The translations under genes were made by a program, and so were the position numbers. The notes under the pieces were generated by a model. The model searched no databases and was not told the origin of the DNA. It saw nothing but the letters and a program-made list of their open reading frames with translations. Of a stretch of DNA of 64,000 nt, positions 13,771 to 25,862 are shown one piece after another. Every line of letters begins with the position of its first letter. Within the stretch, counting starts at the first letter, position 1. The stretch spans positions 372,001 through 436,000 of the forward strand of contig JBBMOL010000280.1 of NCBI GenBank assembly GCA_037954665.1. The letters are read 5' to 3'. Source of the DNA: Laguncularia racemosa. Its lineage: Eukaryota > Streptophyta > Magnoliopsida > Myrtales > Combretaceae.

Positions 13771-14415
13771 TGACGCAGCACAGAAAGCGAAAACGAAACG
13801 AATCCGAAATTGGATTGGTTTCCCACAACAAAGAAACACTCTTTGATGCAAATCTAGTTGCGCACAACCCGGAAATTTGAGAAAATTCTCTCTCAAAGTG
13901 TATTCAAATATGATAATAAAAAGTGACCCTAATCTATCTGACAAAAGAGTATTTATATGGTCCCGTAAAATATCTAAAAAGGAAAAATCTAAGCGTACAC
14001 GTGGAAAAATAATAAGATACGCGTCTACAAACGGTCTCATACACGGCCGTGTATGTAAGCCATGTATGACTCTGTAAATATTCTTGACTAGGTACACGGT
14101 CATGTTTCTAGCCGTGTAAGGAAGCCGTATACGCGTCTGTGGAAATCTTGATCTAATACACGGTCGCGATGCACGGTTGTGTATGGGGGCCGTGTATGAC
14201 TCTGTGGAAATCTGGATTGAATACACGGTCGCGATGCACGGCCGTCTCCTAGCCGTGTAAGGAAGCCATGTATGCTTCTGTGGAAATCTGGATCGAATAC
14301 ACGGTCTCGATGCACGGCCGTATATGGGGGTCGTGTATGACTCTGTGGAAATCTACCAATCACTACACGGCCGTGTGTTCAGGCCGTGTGTCCCGTGTCC
14401 CTTATGCCTCCATCA
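13771..14415 (-). repeat. 3' LTR of the chromovirus element
   Basis: 645 bp. On the plus strand it starts TGACGCAGCAC and ends CCTCCATCA. It matches the LTR at 19031-19661 with a scatter of mostly transition differences and one gap of about 14 bp (extra here). The right part (14040-14415) consists of about four imperfect 65-76-bp tandem units, each carrying ACACGG..CCGTGTA palindromic motifs and ending CTGTGGAAATCT. The last codons of pol lie in its right edge. Confidence 0.95.
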
Positions 14416-16193
14416 TTCTCCCCTACTAATGGAGAACTCGACCCCAAGTTCTCGTCCGGATATAGAGGCGTATCATCGGAATGAAAAGGTGACAAGTCCG
14501 CCACATTGAAAGTGTAGGAGATATTCATATCTTTCGGGAGTTGTACAACATATGCGTTGTCATTGATCTTATGTACAACTTCATAGGGACCGTACTTCCT
14601 GGGTTGAAGTTTCCCATACTTCCCTACAGGGAGTCGCTCTTTTCGAAGGTAAACCATTACCTGATTGCCCACTGCAAAGAGCTTCTTCCATCTATGCTTA
14701 TCTGCATCCCTTTTGTATCGTGTGTTGGATTCCACTATCTTTCGCTTAACTTCCTCAGTAGTGGCTTGGTGTTGCTCCGCCATATGTTTAGCCGCCACAT
14801 CACCCACCATGTCCTTGGGTAATTTAAGCAAGTCCAGCGCATGTTGTGGTGTCTTTGTGTATACCACTGAGAATGGAGACCTTCCAATAGTTCGGTGGAC
14901 AGAACTATTGTAAGCGAATTCAACCTGAGCCAATGCTTGATCCCACTGTCCCGGCTTCTCACCGCAGATGCTTCTGATGAGGTTTCTGAGGGTCCTGTTA
15001 GTTACCTCGGTCTGTCCGTCGGTTTGAGGATGAGCGGTGCTGCTGTAATTCAGGGATGAATCAAACATAAACCAGAGGGTCTTCCAAAAGTGACTAAGGA
15101 ATTTGCTATCCCTGTCAGATGTGATGGACTTTGGGACTCCATGCAACCGCACCACTTCCTTGAAGAACAGTCGCGCAATAGCCCGTGCGTCGGCGGTCTT
15201 CCTGCATGGGATGAAATGAGCCATCTTGGAAAACCTGTCAACTACAACAAACACAGAGTCAGCACCTTGTTGGGTACGAGGCAAACCCAGTATAAAGTCC
15301 ATCGACAAATCCTCCCAAATGTTTGAGGGCACGGGAAGAGGAGTATATAGGCCAGTGTTTTGGGATTGCCCCTTAGACACCTGACAAATGTAGCACCTCT
15401 CCACAATCCGATGCACATCCCTCCTTAACCGAGGCCAAAAGTATCTGGCGGTAACTGCGGCTAGGGTCTTATCTCTACCCATATGTCCCGCCAGTCCTCC
15501 ACCATGCAGATCCCTGATAAGCTTTTCCCGCAAAGAAGATTCGGGAATGCACAGCTGGTTCCCTTTCATCAAGTACCCCTCATGTATATGATAGTCGTCA
15601 CACGGTTCCCTGTTGGCACACTTAATCCAAGTGTCCTTAAAGTCGCTATCATTCTCATATAGTTCCTTTAGCTTCTCAAAACCGACAATGTCTGTACTCA
15701 AAGTAAGCAGGACATTCGCTCTTCTACTCAGGGCGTCCGCAACCTTGTTTTGCACACCTGACTTGTGCATCAACCTGAAAGGAAACCTCTGCAAGAACTC
15801 AATCCACCCGGCATGCATATCCTTACTAATTCGGGTCTGACCACTCAAGTGTTTAAGAGCCCCACAATCCGAATACAAAATGAACTCTTTCCCGACCAGA
15901 TAGTGCTCCCACACTTTAAGGGCCCTTACCACAGCGTAGAATTCCTTATCATAGGTAGACCAAGTCCTCCTTGCTTCGCACAACTTCTCACTGTAAAAGG
16001 CTATTGGTCTTTTCTCCTGTGATAGTACTGCACCGACTCCGACCCCACTAGCGTCGCAATCCACTTCGAACAACTTTTCAAAGTCTGGTAGCGCTAGTAC
16101 AAGCGCGCTACACAATCTCTGCTTCAAGTTCATGAAGCTCAATTTAGATTCTTCGCCCCATTGGAACTTTCCCTTCTTTAAGCATTCGGTCAG
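14379..16193 (-). pseudogene. gypsy pol 3' part: RNase H and integrase
   Basis: About 600 codons open in one frame. In order: RNase H (FEVDCDASGVGVGAVLS, later YDKEFYAVV and LYSDCGALKHL), an integrase HHCC zinc finger (LHGGGLAGHMGRDKT and CYICQVSKG), the integrase core with D (SMDFILGLP), D (TSDRDSKF) and E (GQTEVTNRTL), then a GPY/F module (RKYGPYEVVHKINDNAYVV). The frame ends at 14379, 37 bp inside the 3' LTR, a layout known from CRM-type elements. I find no aromatic-rich chromodomain after the GPY/F module. It is separated from the reverse transcriptase frame by the extra base in the G7 run at 16193-16199, so it cannot be translated as part of one polyprotein. Confidence 0.9.
14416..14427 (-). 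promoter_or_regulatory. polypurine tract of the chromovirus element
   Basis: The minus strand reads AGTAGGGGAGAA directly against the TG of the 3' LTR, the expected plus-strand priming site for reverse transcription. Confidence 0.85.
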
Positions 16194-17780
16194 GGGGGGC
16201 AGCAACAGTACTAAAATGCCTAATGAACCTTCTGTAGAAGCTAGCTAGGCCGAGGAAGCTTCTCAATTCTGTAACGGTTCTAGGAACAGGCCATTCTCTA
16301 ATTGCTTTCACCTTCTCATCGTCCACCATCACTCCCTCACTACTAAACACAAACCCAAGGAACAACAGTCGCCTTGACATAAATGTGCACTTTTTGAGAT
16401 TAGCGAACAACTTATTCACCTTTAATGTAGACAACACACACCTTAGATGCTCTAAATGTTCTTCTTCGGACTTACTGTATATTAGAATATCGTCAAAGTA
16501 CACAACAAGGAAACGACCATTGAAAGGTTTCAATACCTGGTTCATTATCCTCATGAAGGTGTTCGGTGCATTACTCAACCCAAATGGCATCACTAGCCAC
16601 TCATACAGCCCCTCCTTGGTCTTAAACGCCGTTTTCCACTCGTCTCCAGGGCGGATTCGAATCTGGTGATATCCACTCCGCAAGTCTATCTTTGAGAAGA
16701 TAGTAGCGCCACTCAAACGGTCCAACATATCCTCGATGCGGGGTATAGGGAATTTATACCCTATGGTAATCTTGTTGATAGCTCGGCTATCAACACACAT
16801 CTTCCAGCTCCCGTCTTTTTTGGGAGTTAACAACGCTGGAACCGCACATGGGCTTAAGCTATCCTGGATGAAACCTTTGTCCAAAAGCTCTTGGACCTTC
16901 TCCTGTAGAATCCCGGCTTCCTTGGGACTCATCCTGTAATGCGGGAGGTTTGGGAGACTAGCTCCGGGCACCAGGTCTATCTGGTGTTGAATATCCCTCA
17001 GAGGGGGTAGTCCCTCGGGTAGGTCGTCTGGAACCACTTCCTTGAACTCCTCAAGAAGATCCTTCACTGCCCCTGGCACTTCTCCATCAAGCTCCTCCCC
17101 TCCTTCGGTCACTCCTTTCACGATGAGGGCGTGCACCACTCGCGACTCCCTTAAGTCCTCCATCACTTCCTTCTCAGATTGAGTGATAGTTAAAAATGAG
17201 CGACTCTCAACCTTCTTCTCTTTATCACGTCCTTCCCTTTTCAACGGCAATAAGGTGTACTTCACACCCTCCTTCTCCAACCTGTAGACATTTTCTTTGC
17301 CCGTATGTTGCGCGTCCACATCAAATTGCCATGGCCTCCCGAACAAGATGTGGCAAGCATCCATGTCTACAATGTCGCAGAATGCTTCATCGCGGTACTT
17401 CCCTATTGAGAAAGGTATCCTGCATCTCTCCTTAACTTCAATTTTCTCGGCGGCCTTGATCCAGCTAATAGTGTAAGGATTCGGGTGCTTCTCGACGGGC
17501 AGTTGCAGTTGTGTCACAACCTCCCTTCCTATGATGTTCTCGCAACTGCCACTGTCTACTATTAACTCAAATAGCTTCGCCATGATCGTACACCGTGTGC
17601 GAAACAACTGGTGCCTCTGCGTAAACTCTTCTTGCTTTAGGGTGAGCATCATGCGCCGAATTATGTATGTTGGCTCCGCTGCTTCTTCTTCTTCCTCATA
17701 ATATTCTCCCTCTCCATCGGGCTCACAGCAGATTTCCTCATCATCTTCCCTATCGAGGATGTTGACGCTCTTCCTCGCTG
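16194..17780 (-). pseudogene. gypsy pol 5' part: protease and reverse transcriptase
   Basis: One open frame. It starts with an acidic linker (DREDDEEICC, EEEEEAAEP), then the aspartic protease with active site DSG in LIVDSGSCENIIG and the later HILFGRPWQFDVDA segment. The reverse transcriptase follows, with LTPKKDGSWKMCVD, SKIDLRSGYHQIR, MPFGLSNAP and the catalytic YFDD box. The protein degrades into nonsense at the G7 run where the frame is lost. The link to gag upstream is broken by a one-base frame change near 17780, just after the zinc knuckle. All catalytic motifs remain readable, so the decay is recent or mild. Confidence 0.9.
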
Positions 17781-18997
17781 GCATTCGTTTGACCGATGAC
17801 CCGGTTGGTTGCATCGAAAACATTTGCCCAATATAGGTTTGGCATAGGGGTTGTTCTGTCTTTGAGCTCCCTTCTGCTCCATTGGCTTCTTCCCCTCACT
17901 TTTCTCTTCCCTCCTAAACATGTCCTCAATTGGTTTATATGGTGTAGTCCTACTTTTCTCAAGTACCGGTCGACTACCACCACCTATAGCTTCGCCTACA
18001 TACCCTTTCCGTCCTCCCCCATATCTACTCCCTTGCTCCTGTAACATAAGTTCGGCTCGGAGAGCCAAGTTCTTTGCTTCTACGAGGGTTCTCACCATCG
18101 TCACCCCAATCTTGTCTTTAATTTATAGTTTCAGTCCTTCTACATACCTAGCAACTTGCTGACCTTCGCTCTCCCTCAAATCATTCCGCTCTGCCAGCCT
18201 CATGAACTCCGTCATATACTCATGCACGGAACGTTGTCTTTGGCGGCACCGCTGATATTGTTGGAACAATATCTGCTCGTAATCCGGCGGAGGAAGTCAT
18301 GTTGCAGCAACTGCTTCATGCGATACCATGATCTCACTGGGTGCTTTCCTTCCCTCTGCCTCCTACTTTGCAATCTCTCCCACCATGCCGAAGCACCACT
18401 CTTCAACCTACATGCCACCAGCCTTACACGACGGTCCTCGGGAATTTCCATGTAGTCGAAGAACCGGTCTACTTTCGCCAACCAATCAAGGAAGCCTTCG
18501 ATGTTGAGACTGCCATCGAACCATGGAATATCAACCTTCAGACGGTAGTCTCCACCATCCCCGTGATCATAACCCCTACGGTTCCTCCTGTGCTCACCTT
18601 CTCTAGGGTGGTTTCCATGATGAGCCATCCGATGACCACCGCCTCTTCCACAACGTCCTCGCCGCGATCTACTTCCGTACGTATCATCACTCTCTTCGCT
18701 GGACTCTTCACTCTCCACACGCCCCCACCTGTTCTCAACGACAGGTCGAATCACGCGTCCCCCGAATTCCTCCACCACACGTGGTGGATTTCTACCAGCG
18801 CCTCCAACCCTATTGGGGTCTACCACTAGAGCATCGAAACGCTCGATCAGTTCATCAAGGCGCCGTTCCATACGCCCGACCTTCTGATGCATTGCGTCGA
18901 ACTCTGCCCTAGGAACCCATTGATGGTTCCCTTGAAACCTCGCATCTTGAACACCGTTAAGAACACGACCGCTATCGTCGCCTTGATGAGTTGACAT
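17781..18997 (-). pseudogene. gypsy gag (broken)
   Basis: The likely start is the ATG at 18995-18997 (MSTHQGDDSG), just downstream of the primer site; the longer open frame reaching into the LTR is not coding. The N-terminal part has an acidic/RG-rich segment and then the retrotransposon gag core (FDGSLNIEGFLDWLAKVDRFF, RRVRLVACRLKSGASAWWE). The frame is lost by a probable one-base deletion near 18293. A TAA stop lies at 18123-18125 in the second frame. The C-terminal zinc knuckle CFRCNQPGHRSNEC (C-X2-C-X4-H-X4-C) ends the region and is followed by another frame change. It would form the nucleocapsid; it is now non-functional. Confidence 0.9.
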
Positions 18998-19015
18998 CTC
19001 CACAGGAAATAGCCT

Positions 19016-19028
19016 TGCTCTGATACCA
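19016..19028 (-). promoter_or_regulatory. primer binding site, initiator Met tRNA
   Basis: The minus strand reads TGGTATCAGAGCA two bases inside the 5' LTR, the standard plant primer site complementary to the 3' end of tRNA-iMet. Confidence 0.95.
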
Positions 19029-19030
19029 AC

Positions 19031-19661
19031 TGACGCAGCGCGGAAAGCGAAAACGAAACGAATCCGAAATTGGATTGGTTTCCCACAACAAAGAAACACT
19101 CTTTGATGCAAATCTAGTTGCGCACAACCCGGAAATTGGAGAAAATTCTCTCTCAAAGTGTATTCAAATATGATAATAAAAAGTGACCCTAATCTATCTG
19201 ACAAAAGAGTATTTATATGGTCCCGTAAAATATCTAAAAAGGAAAAATCTAAGCGTACACGTGGAAAAAAATAAGATACGCGTCTACAAACGGTCTCATA
19301 CACGGCCGTGTATGTAAGCCATGTATGACTCTGTAAATATTCTTGACTAGGTACACGGTCATGTTTCTAGCCGTGTACGCGTTTGTGGAAATCTTGATCG
19401 AATACACGGTCGCGATGCACGGTCGTGTATGGGGGTCGTGTATGACTCTGTGGAAATCTGGATTGAATACACGGTCGCAATGCACGGCCGTCTCCTAGCC
19501 GTGTAAGGAAGCCGTGTATGCTTCTGTGGAAATCCGGATCGAATACACAGTCTCGATGCACGACCGTGTATGGGGGCCGTGTATGACTCTGTGGAAATCT
19601 ACCAATCACTACACGGTCGTGTGTTCAGGCCGTATGTCCCGTGTCCCTTGTGCCTCCATCA
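19031..19661 (-). repeat. 5' LTR of the chromovirus element
   Basis: 631 bp. On the plus strand it starts TGACGCAGCGC and ends CCTCCATCA, immediately followed by the target duplication CTTGG. It contains the same ACACGG/CCGTGT tandem units as its partner, one of them shortened. By eye the two LTRs differ at roughly 15-20 positions plus small gaps, mostly C/T and G/A. Confidence 0.95.
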
Positions 19662-19666
19662 CTTGG

Positions 19667-20628
19667 AAACAAAATTAGAGTTTAATAATGTTAGGATAAA
19701 TTAAAATTTGGTGAAATAGGAGTTTGGTAAACATTATTTTGATTTAATAAATTCATTGTATATTCTTAATGCACAATTGTTAATCAATCTTTTTCATTAT
19801 ATGGATGTATGAAAATACAATAAACTTGTGCCGCATGGTTTTTTTTGTGCTGTACAATATTGTTGTCCTTATCCTAAACTATGTATTAAGAATCAAACAT
19901 TACTAGAAAACCGATTATATATTGCACAGATTCGTCATGCCTTATAATAGAAACGTAAACATGTCTTGTTAGGTTCTCCATTCTAGAGAGTAGAAAAAAG
20001 AGACCTCCTTCGACTTCTAAAACGTTGAGGAATACGTTCCGTAAGAGATCTATCGTGGCTCCTGCCTCTTGCATATTGGCGAATGCAGTGCGACAAGAGT
20101 GGGATCAACCAACTCAAACGTTGGTGTCAACCTCACCGTATTCTTGAAGTCATCAATGGGAGATAGATTCTCTGCTTTTCTTCTCTCCCATGCAAAGAAT
20201 CCCTAGTAAAGAAAAAGGTGGAACAAAAGAAGGATGAATAAAAAGGAAGAACAAAGGAAGGTTTTTATTCAGATTACAACTAATATCTCTCCTTTTAACA
20301 CGAGAGATGCATGATACATAAATATGCCTGACCATATCTTTCATCATTATTTAAAATTATAAATAGAAAAATAAGACCACATATAAATCTCGCTTATATA
20401 TATAATCCATAAAAATACACCTATTTCTATATATAATCTGTCTTCCTTATTTTTTAACCCTAACATGGACTCTGACAGGATTGACGAAAAGAAAGCCCGT
20501 TGTTATTAAAAAAGACTTGCTTCCCTGGTGTTGCTTTATTCCTATATTCTTCTCTAGTCTCTATTCTATTTATCTCTGGAGTTCGATGCGGTGCACCACC
20601 TAAGGAGACATCTACAAGATTTCCTCTT
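19667..20628. other. intergenic DNA upstream of the DUF1218 gene
   Basis: No gene is recognised. A 62-codon open frame on the minus strand at 19886-20074 has no family resemblance. The stretch 20020-20300 is less AT-rich than its surroundings and may be an old repeat fragment. The right end is the promoter-proximal region of the gene at 20740. Confidence 0.5.
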
Positions 20629-20650
20629 TATATATATATATATATATATT
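20629..20650 (+). promoter_or_regulatory. probable TATA region of the DUF1218 gene
   Basis: TTTATATATATATATATATATT lies about 90 bp before the ATG at 20740 and is followed by a CT-rich stretch (CTCTTCTCTCTTTCTC), the usual look of a plant core promoter and leader. The open frame continues upstream through this tract without a stop. That extension is low-complexity and not credible as coding. Confidence 0.55.
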
Positions 20651-20739
20651 GTGCTCTTCTCTCTTTCTCTTTATTATTCTTACTCCATATAAATTGTCAT
20701 CCGGCCATTTCCATTGCTACGCTCATTCTAGTCACAAAA

Positions 20740-22938
20740 ATGGGGAAAAATGTTGGTTTCTTGATTTGTTTGCTCATTATAGCATTGGATGTTGTCGCTG
20801 GTATACTCGGCATTGAAGCCGAAATTGCTCAGAACAAGGTCAGTTTTTGAATCATGTCCTAAACCTAATAAAAAATCAGATTTTTTATTGAGTTTTTAAA
20901 AGTTTCAAAGCCCAACTCTAAACTCTATAGGATTTTGAATCATGTCCTAAACCTAATAAAAATCCTATCAGGTAACAATGGATCAAGTATTCTATAATGA
21001 CTTGTTTAATTACATTCCAAAATATAGACTAATCAAAGGGTTTTAAATTAACGTCCATTTGTAATAGAAATACTTAAACAACCTATCTTTGAAAACATAG
21101 ACACTAAATTACCACAAATAAAAATTTAGACACTTAATTACTTGAAATAAAAAATCCAGACAATCTAAATACCATCATCCCATATTTTACGTGTAATAAG
21201 TCTTAACTATAGCAATGTGTGCATCTTACAGGCTTTACGTTGGGAAATTGAACTCCTTTTTTTTTATCACATTGAATAGATGATAATAGTTTAACCATGT
21301 ATAAAGTAATACCTACAACTTATTGATTTTGAGATGGAACCAAACGGATATATATATAAGTGCAGATGACACATCTTAATGCCTCTTAGTCTTGGATCTA
21401 TAGAAGTATCGTAATTTAATCAATTATATATTTTACAAGAAACAGGAATGAGGAGAATCAAATCTATTTTATTACTGTATGAAAATAATATTAATATCGT
21501 GTAGACCATAAGACTCTTGGCATGATTGATATATTATGTTAAATTGACTCATTTGATTTTGTTCGTTTTTGGTATATATCGGAAGTTGGCACGTGGACCT
21601 ATGTTGAGAGAATGATAACTTGATTTATTCAACATTTTTAGCCAAACCCAGTTTACTTCACAAACGTATTTCGAATGTTCATATAAATGGTGGCAGGCGA
21701 AGCATTTGAAGGTATGGATATTCGAGTGCAAGGACCCGAGCTATAAAGCATTCAAGCTAGGGCTATCAGCTGCTATACTCTTGGCGGTTGCTCATGCAGT
21801 TGCAAATTTGTTGGGTGGGTGCATTTGCGTTAGGTCTAAGGAAGAACTTGAAAAAGCAACGCCCAATACGCAATTATCCGTGGCATCTCTCATCTTCTCC
21901 TGGTATTTTTCATGTCTATACTCATGATTTGTTTACTCCAGACATTGTTTCATGCATATTTTTACGTCGTGTTCTTATGTATCTTTTTGAATAAGGGATG
22001 GAGAGGAGAGTTTTGGCCTCGGCCTCAAGCATGTCAATAAACTATTAAGGCTGTTCTTATTTTAGATGAAATGTGAAAAGAAACAGGTATATAACTCCAA
22101 ACTAAAAAATAATAATAATTTTGAATCGGTTACAATCAAAAGTCCCAATCCCTCAAATGAGCAAAGACTCATTGGACACCTACATGTGAATTTATTTAAT
22201 ATATATTCCACTTTTTGCTCTTTCTATCTTTTACGTGTGATAAAATATGAATAAAGGAGATACTGATAATATATCATTAGAATTTCATATAAGAATTCTT
22301 TATTAAATTTTGAAAGAAATCTTATTAATTTGTGAAACTAATGATCCAACCTAGAACTTCCAGTCCAGCACCTTTCTTTATTCTTACACAAGTTGATAAA
22401 TTCATCTTGATGTATTAGTCCTTAATTACCAATCAAACATATGATTTTTTTCCCCCAGGATTTGTAACCCTTTAACAATTATTTATATTGGTGTCACAAT
22501 GATATTAGCTTTTCATTTAGCAATGAAACTTAAATTAAGGATTCATAGCACAGCTGAAAAATATGTCTAGAAGGTAGAAGCTTATTGGAAACGGGAAAAA
22601 ACAAACAAATAAAACAAGTCCTTGGAGTGTTATAATCCCACAAAATATCGAAAATCGAGAATGTCATTAATGTTTATAACTATTTCTTCTGTTAATTAAT
22701 TTAATAATGAGTAATAAACTATTGCCAAAATTTTTGCAGGATCGTACTAGTAGTTGCATTCTCCATGTTAATGAGCGGGGCATTGTCCAACACAAAGTCG
22801 AGGACATCTTGTGGGTTATCACATCATCGTCTTTTGTCGATTGGTGGTGTTTTGTGCTTTATTCATGGATTGTTCGCGGTTGCTTACAATGTCTCCGCCA
22901 AAGCCGCAGCTAAAGAAGATGGTGTAGCCCACACTTAA
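20740..22938 (+). CDS. DUF1218 membrane protein (MWL/DESIGUAL-type family)
   Basis: Three exons by my reading: 20740-20838, 21697-21902 and 22740-22938, with GT-AG introns of 858 and 837 bp, giving 504 nt and 167 residues ending in TAA. The protein starts MGKNVGFLICLLIIALDVVAG, a signal-anchor or first membrane helix (residues 5-25), followed by ILGIEAEIAQNK and VWIFECKDPS. Further hydrophobic helices lie at about 54-77, 93-117 and 135-153. Conserved family cysteines are at 44, 75, 77, 126 and 141. This layout is that of plant DUF1218 proteins, whose studied members (MWL-1/2, VCC/DESIGUAL) affect secondary-wall lignin or leaf vein and margin patterning in the endomembrane system. The specific role here is unknown. 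All splice junctions keep frame and no lesion is seen, so it looks functional. Confidence 0.9.
20845..20962 (+). repeat. 30-bp direct repeat in intron 1
   Basis: The segment TTTTGAATCATGTCCTAAAC followed by CTAATAAAAA occurs at 20845-20874 and again at 20933-20962, 88 bp apart. The first copy starts six bases after the splice donor. It looks like a local duplication. Confidence 0.85.
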
Positions 22939-25859
22939 CAACAACCCAGAGGAAACGCTTAATGTTGTTCTTTTTACTGTGACTAGGTCAACATTACTTT
23001 GCTCTTTTTTCTTTGTTTAGTGTGTACTTGGGAAAAAGGATTAATGCGGTATTGTTTCTTGTTCTAAAATTTGCCTTTAGATTATGGCACTAAAATTCTT
23101 TAGCCATAGTACTATCCCTAAACCAATGCTTTAAACGGCATCCCAACTACATCACCGAAATAGCTATACCACCACCACTACCGTTGCACTACTACTACCA
23201 TGTGCTTACCAATCATAACCAAACCAAGCTAATTTAAGTCATAAAAGGGGATTTGGTCAACTTGGAAAAACATCCAAACATTTCATGAATTTGCAATACC
23301 CTAAAACCGGAAATATTACAATCTGCCACATGTCCTTACAAGATAAAGAGACGTTGAAAATTTTAAACATGATAAGTCTATATAACCTACAACAACTGTT
23401 ATTCACAAATAAAGATAAACCAACTGACTTCATTAATAAATAGTTTAACTAAGTCTCGTTATAATCCACAAACTACTTTGAAGGTTATCTTGATAAATCA
23501 ATATATAACAAGCTAATAATAGCATAAATACTAACTATTAATCACACTATCATCCTCTAGAGTAAACATTCTTCCAACAATGTTAAGGACTTCAAATGGC
23601 ATTCCTCACATAGTCATCATCATAATGATAATACTCTATATCATTTCTATCTTGTATGTACGTCCCTGAATCCTCATCATATAAAACATACTCATTTATA
23701 TCTTTAGCTGAAAAAGAAGGTCCCTAAAGGGTGAGCTAATGCCTAACACATATAATCCACAAACACATGCTTATAATCAAGCAATAACTTAAATCACATG
23801 CACCTATGCAACAACTAAACAATCAATAATAGGTTACTATCTTATATAGTCCTCAAACGATAAGTGGGTACTCATGACCCTATCATATCATATATAGATA
23901 TAATATATAGTACAATATTAGAAACTATCACTATAAGCTCTAATGCTCATGAGTCCCTAAATCTACCGAATTATTTTAGTTTGCAACTCCACTAGGGACA
24001 TACTGCCATATATCGATCAACAGGTGCCCCCTAAGGTTCTACCACTAGAAGTCCTTAAGCTGAGTCAAGTACAACCAACAAACACTTAATCAAACTGATA
24101 TACCATTAATTCCAATTTCTTAACTAACTTAACAAGTATAAGAAATACACAAGATTACACATACTTGGAAGGGTAGTCTTAAACATAACTTGTCCTTACC
24201 TATTAGTTACACTAGAAGCTGTTAATGTATAGAGTAATTAAATCTTAAAATTAGCCTAAAGTATCATTTAAGTTTTTTTATTTTGTTACCTAATTGTTAT
24301 CGAATCACTTCCTTTACTTTGGTAAAGTTTGTAGAGTTAATTAAGTGTTTAGGGTTAATTAAAATCAAGTAATAAGAAAAGAAAACAGTTCAAAAAAGTT
24401 TTCAAAAAAATGGCCATGTACAAGATCACAAGTAAAGAACATGGCCATGTACTCTAACCATGCACCCTTCTATACACTTTTACCCATCTACACACCCAAG
24501 TACATGGGCCATGTACTTGGCCATATATAGGTATACGAGTGTGTCTCTAACCATGAACCTCCCAACTCACTTTTCCTCCTCTAGACAGCACAAGAAAGTA
24601 TACGAAGCATGTACCTGACTATATACCCCATTGTTCCCCCTTTGAAATCTCTTCCCAATTGCATTAATTTCAATCTACTTTGACTCTAGGTGAAATCCAA
24701 CACTTTTGAGTCTTAATTCATGGTATTTACAACTTGAAAACACTAAATGACTTCAAATTAAACCACTTAATTATACAGATTGCTCCAACGATCAAGGTCT
24801 TGTCCTAACCCTTACGTACGCCGAGTCATTTTGTAGTGCAATTTTAAAGAACCTAACCCTAAATCACATCTCATAAACAAAAACAACGAAAGGGAAAGAT
24901 AATTTGTATACTTACTGTGTGGAAATCCATTAAAGCATGAGATCTTGATAGTTGCCTTCCTCTCTTAGGGTTTCTCCTTTACTCTTGGGAGCTATAGCAT
25001 AGAAAGTGAAAAAAGTTAGAATAATCCATAATGGCCCTTTTTATACTCTTCTCACAAAAAGACCAATTTGCCCATTTTATTAAACCCTTGTTACTTTATT
25101 TGCCATGACCTTTTATTTTTTTTATACTATTTTTCTCAAGCTTTACAAAATTAGTTAGCTCTTAAAATAGAATTAAGTTGTTTTAAAATGAATCAAATTG
25201 TAGCACTTAAAAAAGAAAAAAAAAGTTCCAACTTATGTAGGAGAGAATACCTTAATTTTATTTAGACCTATTTATCGATATCATTTCCATACGATCTAAA
25301 CTAATTTAGCTTAAAACCTCTGCAATCTATACCTTTTGGTAAGTACATCTTTTGTTTAAAATGGATAAAAATATACTTGTACTTCGTTTGAAGTGTATCT
25401 CTACTATTATAAGAAATCTCGTAAAGCTTGAAAGGTGCCATGAGACCAGTGATGCATTATAGATCTGATATGACTGTGATATAGTAAACCATGTACATGA
25501 ATAAAAGATGAGAATAGTAAGATGGAAACTGTGGAAAACTTGCAGGGGTTATGAATCAAGATTTGGTTAATCAAATTACGAACATTCCTTTTGGTAAATC
25601 GCAATTAGCTTTATCAGCCTTTTCGAAAGCTTCCACAGATGGTGAGTTTCCAAGTAAAGCGACTTGAAAACGTAATTCGATCGAAACATCAGAATTCTAT
25701 CAACCTTTCTTGCATTTGGAGTAAGTGCATCCAACCAATAGTTTCCTTATTTATGTGGAAATTTTATAGTGAAGCAATCCCCAGTAAAGTGTTATGGGGA
25801 AAAGCATTGGTATTATAGAGCTTTTAGCAGTTTAGCATGTGAGGATACATTATCTGCAG
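22939..25859. other. 3' flank and relic LTR-like DNA, no gene
   Basis: No gene is supported after the stop codon; the first ~150 bp should be the 3' untranslated region. From about 23100 to 25330 the sequence reads like an eroded LTR on the minus strand. Near 25045 the minus strand has GTATAAAAAGGG followed by a leader-like stretch. At 24400-24620 there are repeated CATGGCCATGTAC motifs that look like CpG-decayed versions of the ACGGCCGTG palindromes in the chromovirus LTR. I could not find matching ends or a target duplication. Confidence 0.35.
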
Positions 25860-25862
25860 CCG

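Larger units (their letters stand above)
13771..19661 (-). mobile_element. Ty3/gypsy chromovirus-type LTR retrotransposon
   Basis: Complete 5.9-kb element on the minus strand with two LTRs, an initiator-Met tRNA primer site, a polypurine tract, gag, and pol in the gypsy order protease, reverse transcriptase, RNase H, integrase. A perfect 5-bp target duplication CTTGG lies at 13766-13770 and 19662-19666. The protease-to-reverse-transcriptase style (a GRPWQFD segment after the protease) and a pol frame that ends inside the 3' LTR recall CRM/Galadriel chromoviruses. I see no clear chromodomain, so the clade is open. At least four disabling lesions are visible: a frameshift near 18293, a stop at 18123-18125, a frameshift near 17780 and a one-base gain in the G7 run at 16193-16199. 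Confidence 0.95.

Noticed and set aside
13759..14363. Minus-strand frames of 87-155 codons in the chromovirus LTR
   Set aside because: They translate the CG-rich tandem units and recur in the other LTR; no known domain.
20500..20739. N-terminal extension of the DUF1218 protein
   Set aside because: The open frame passes through the TATA tract and CT-rich leader; the family starts at the MGKNVGF-type methionine.
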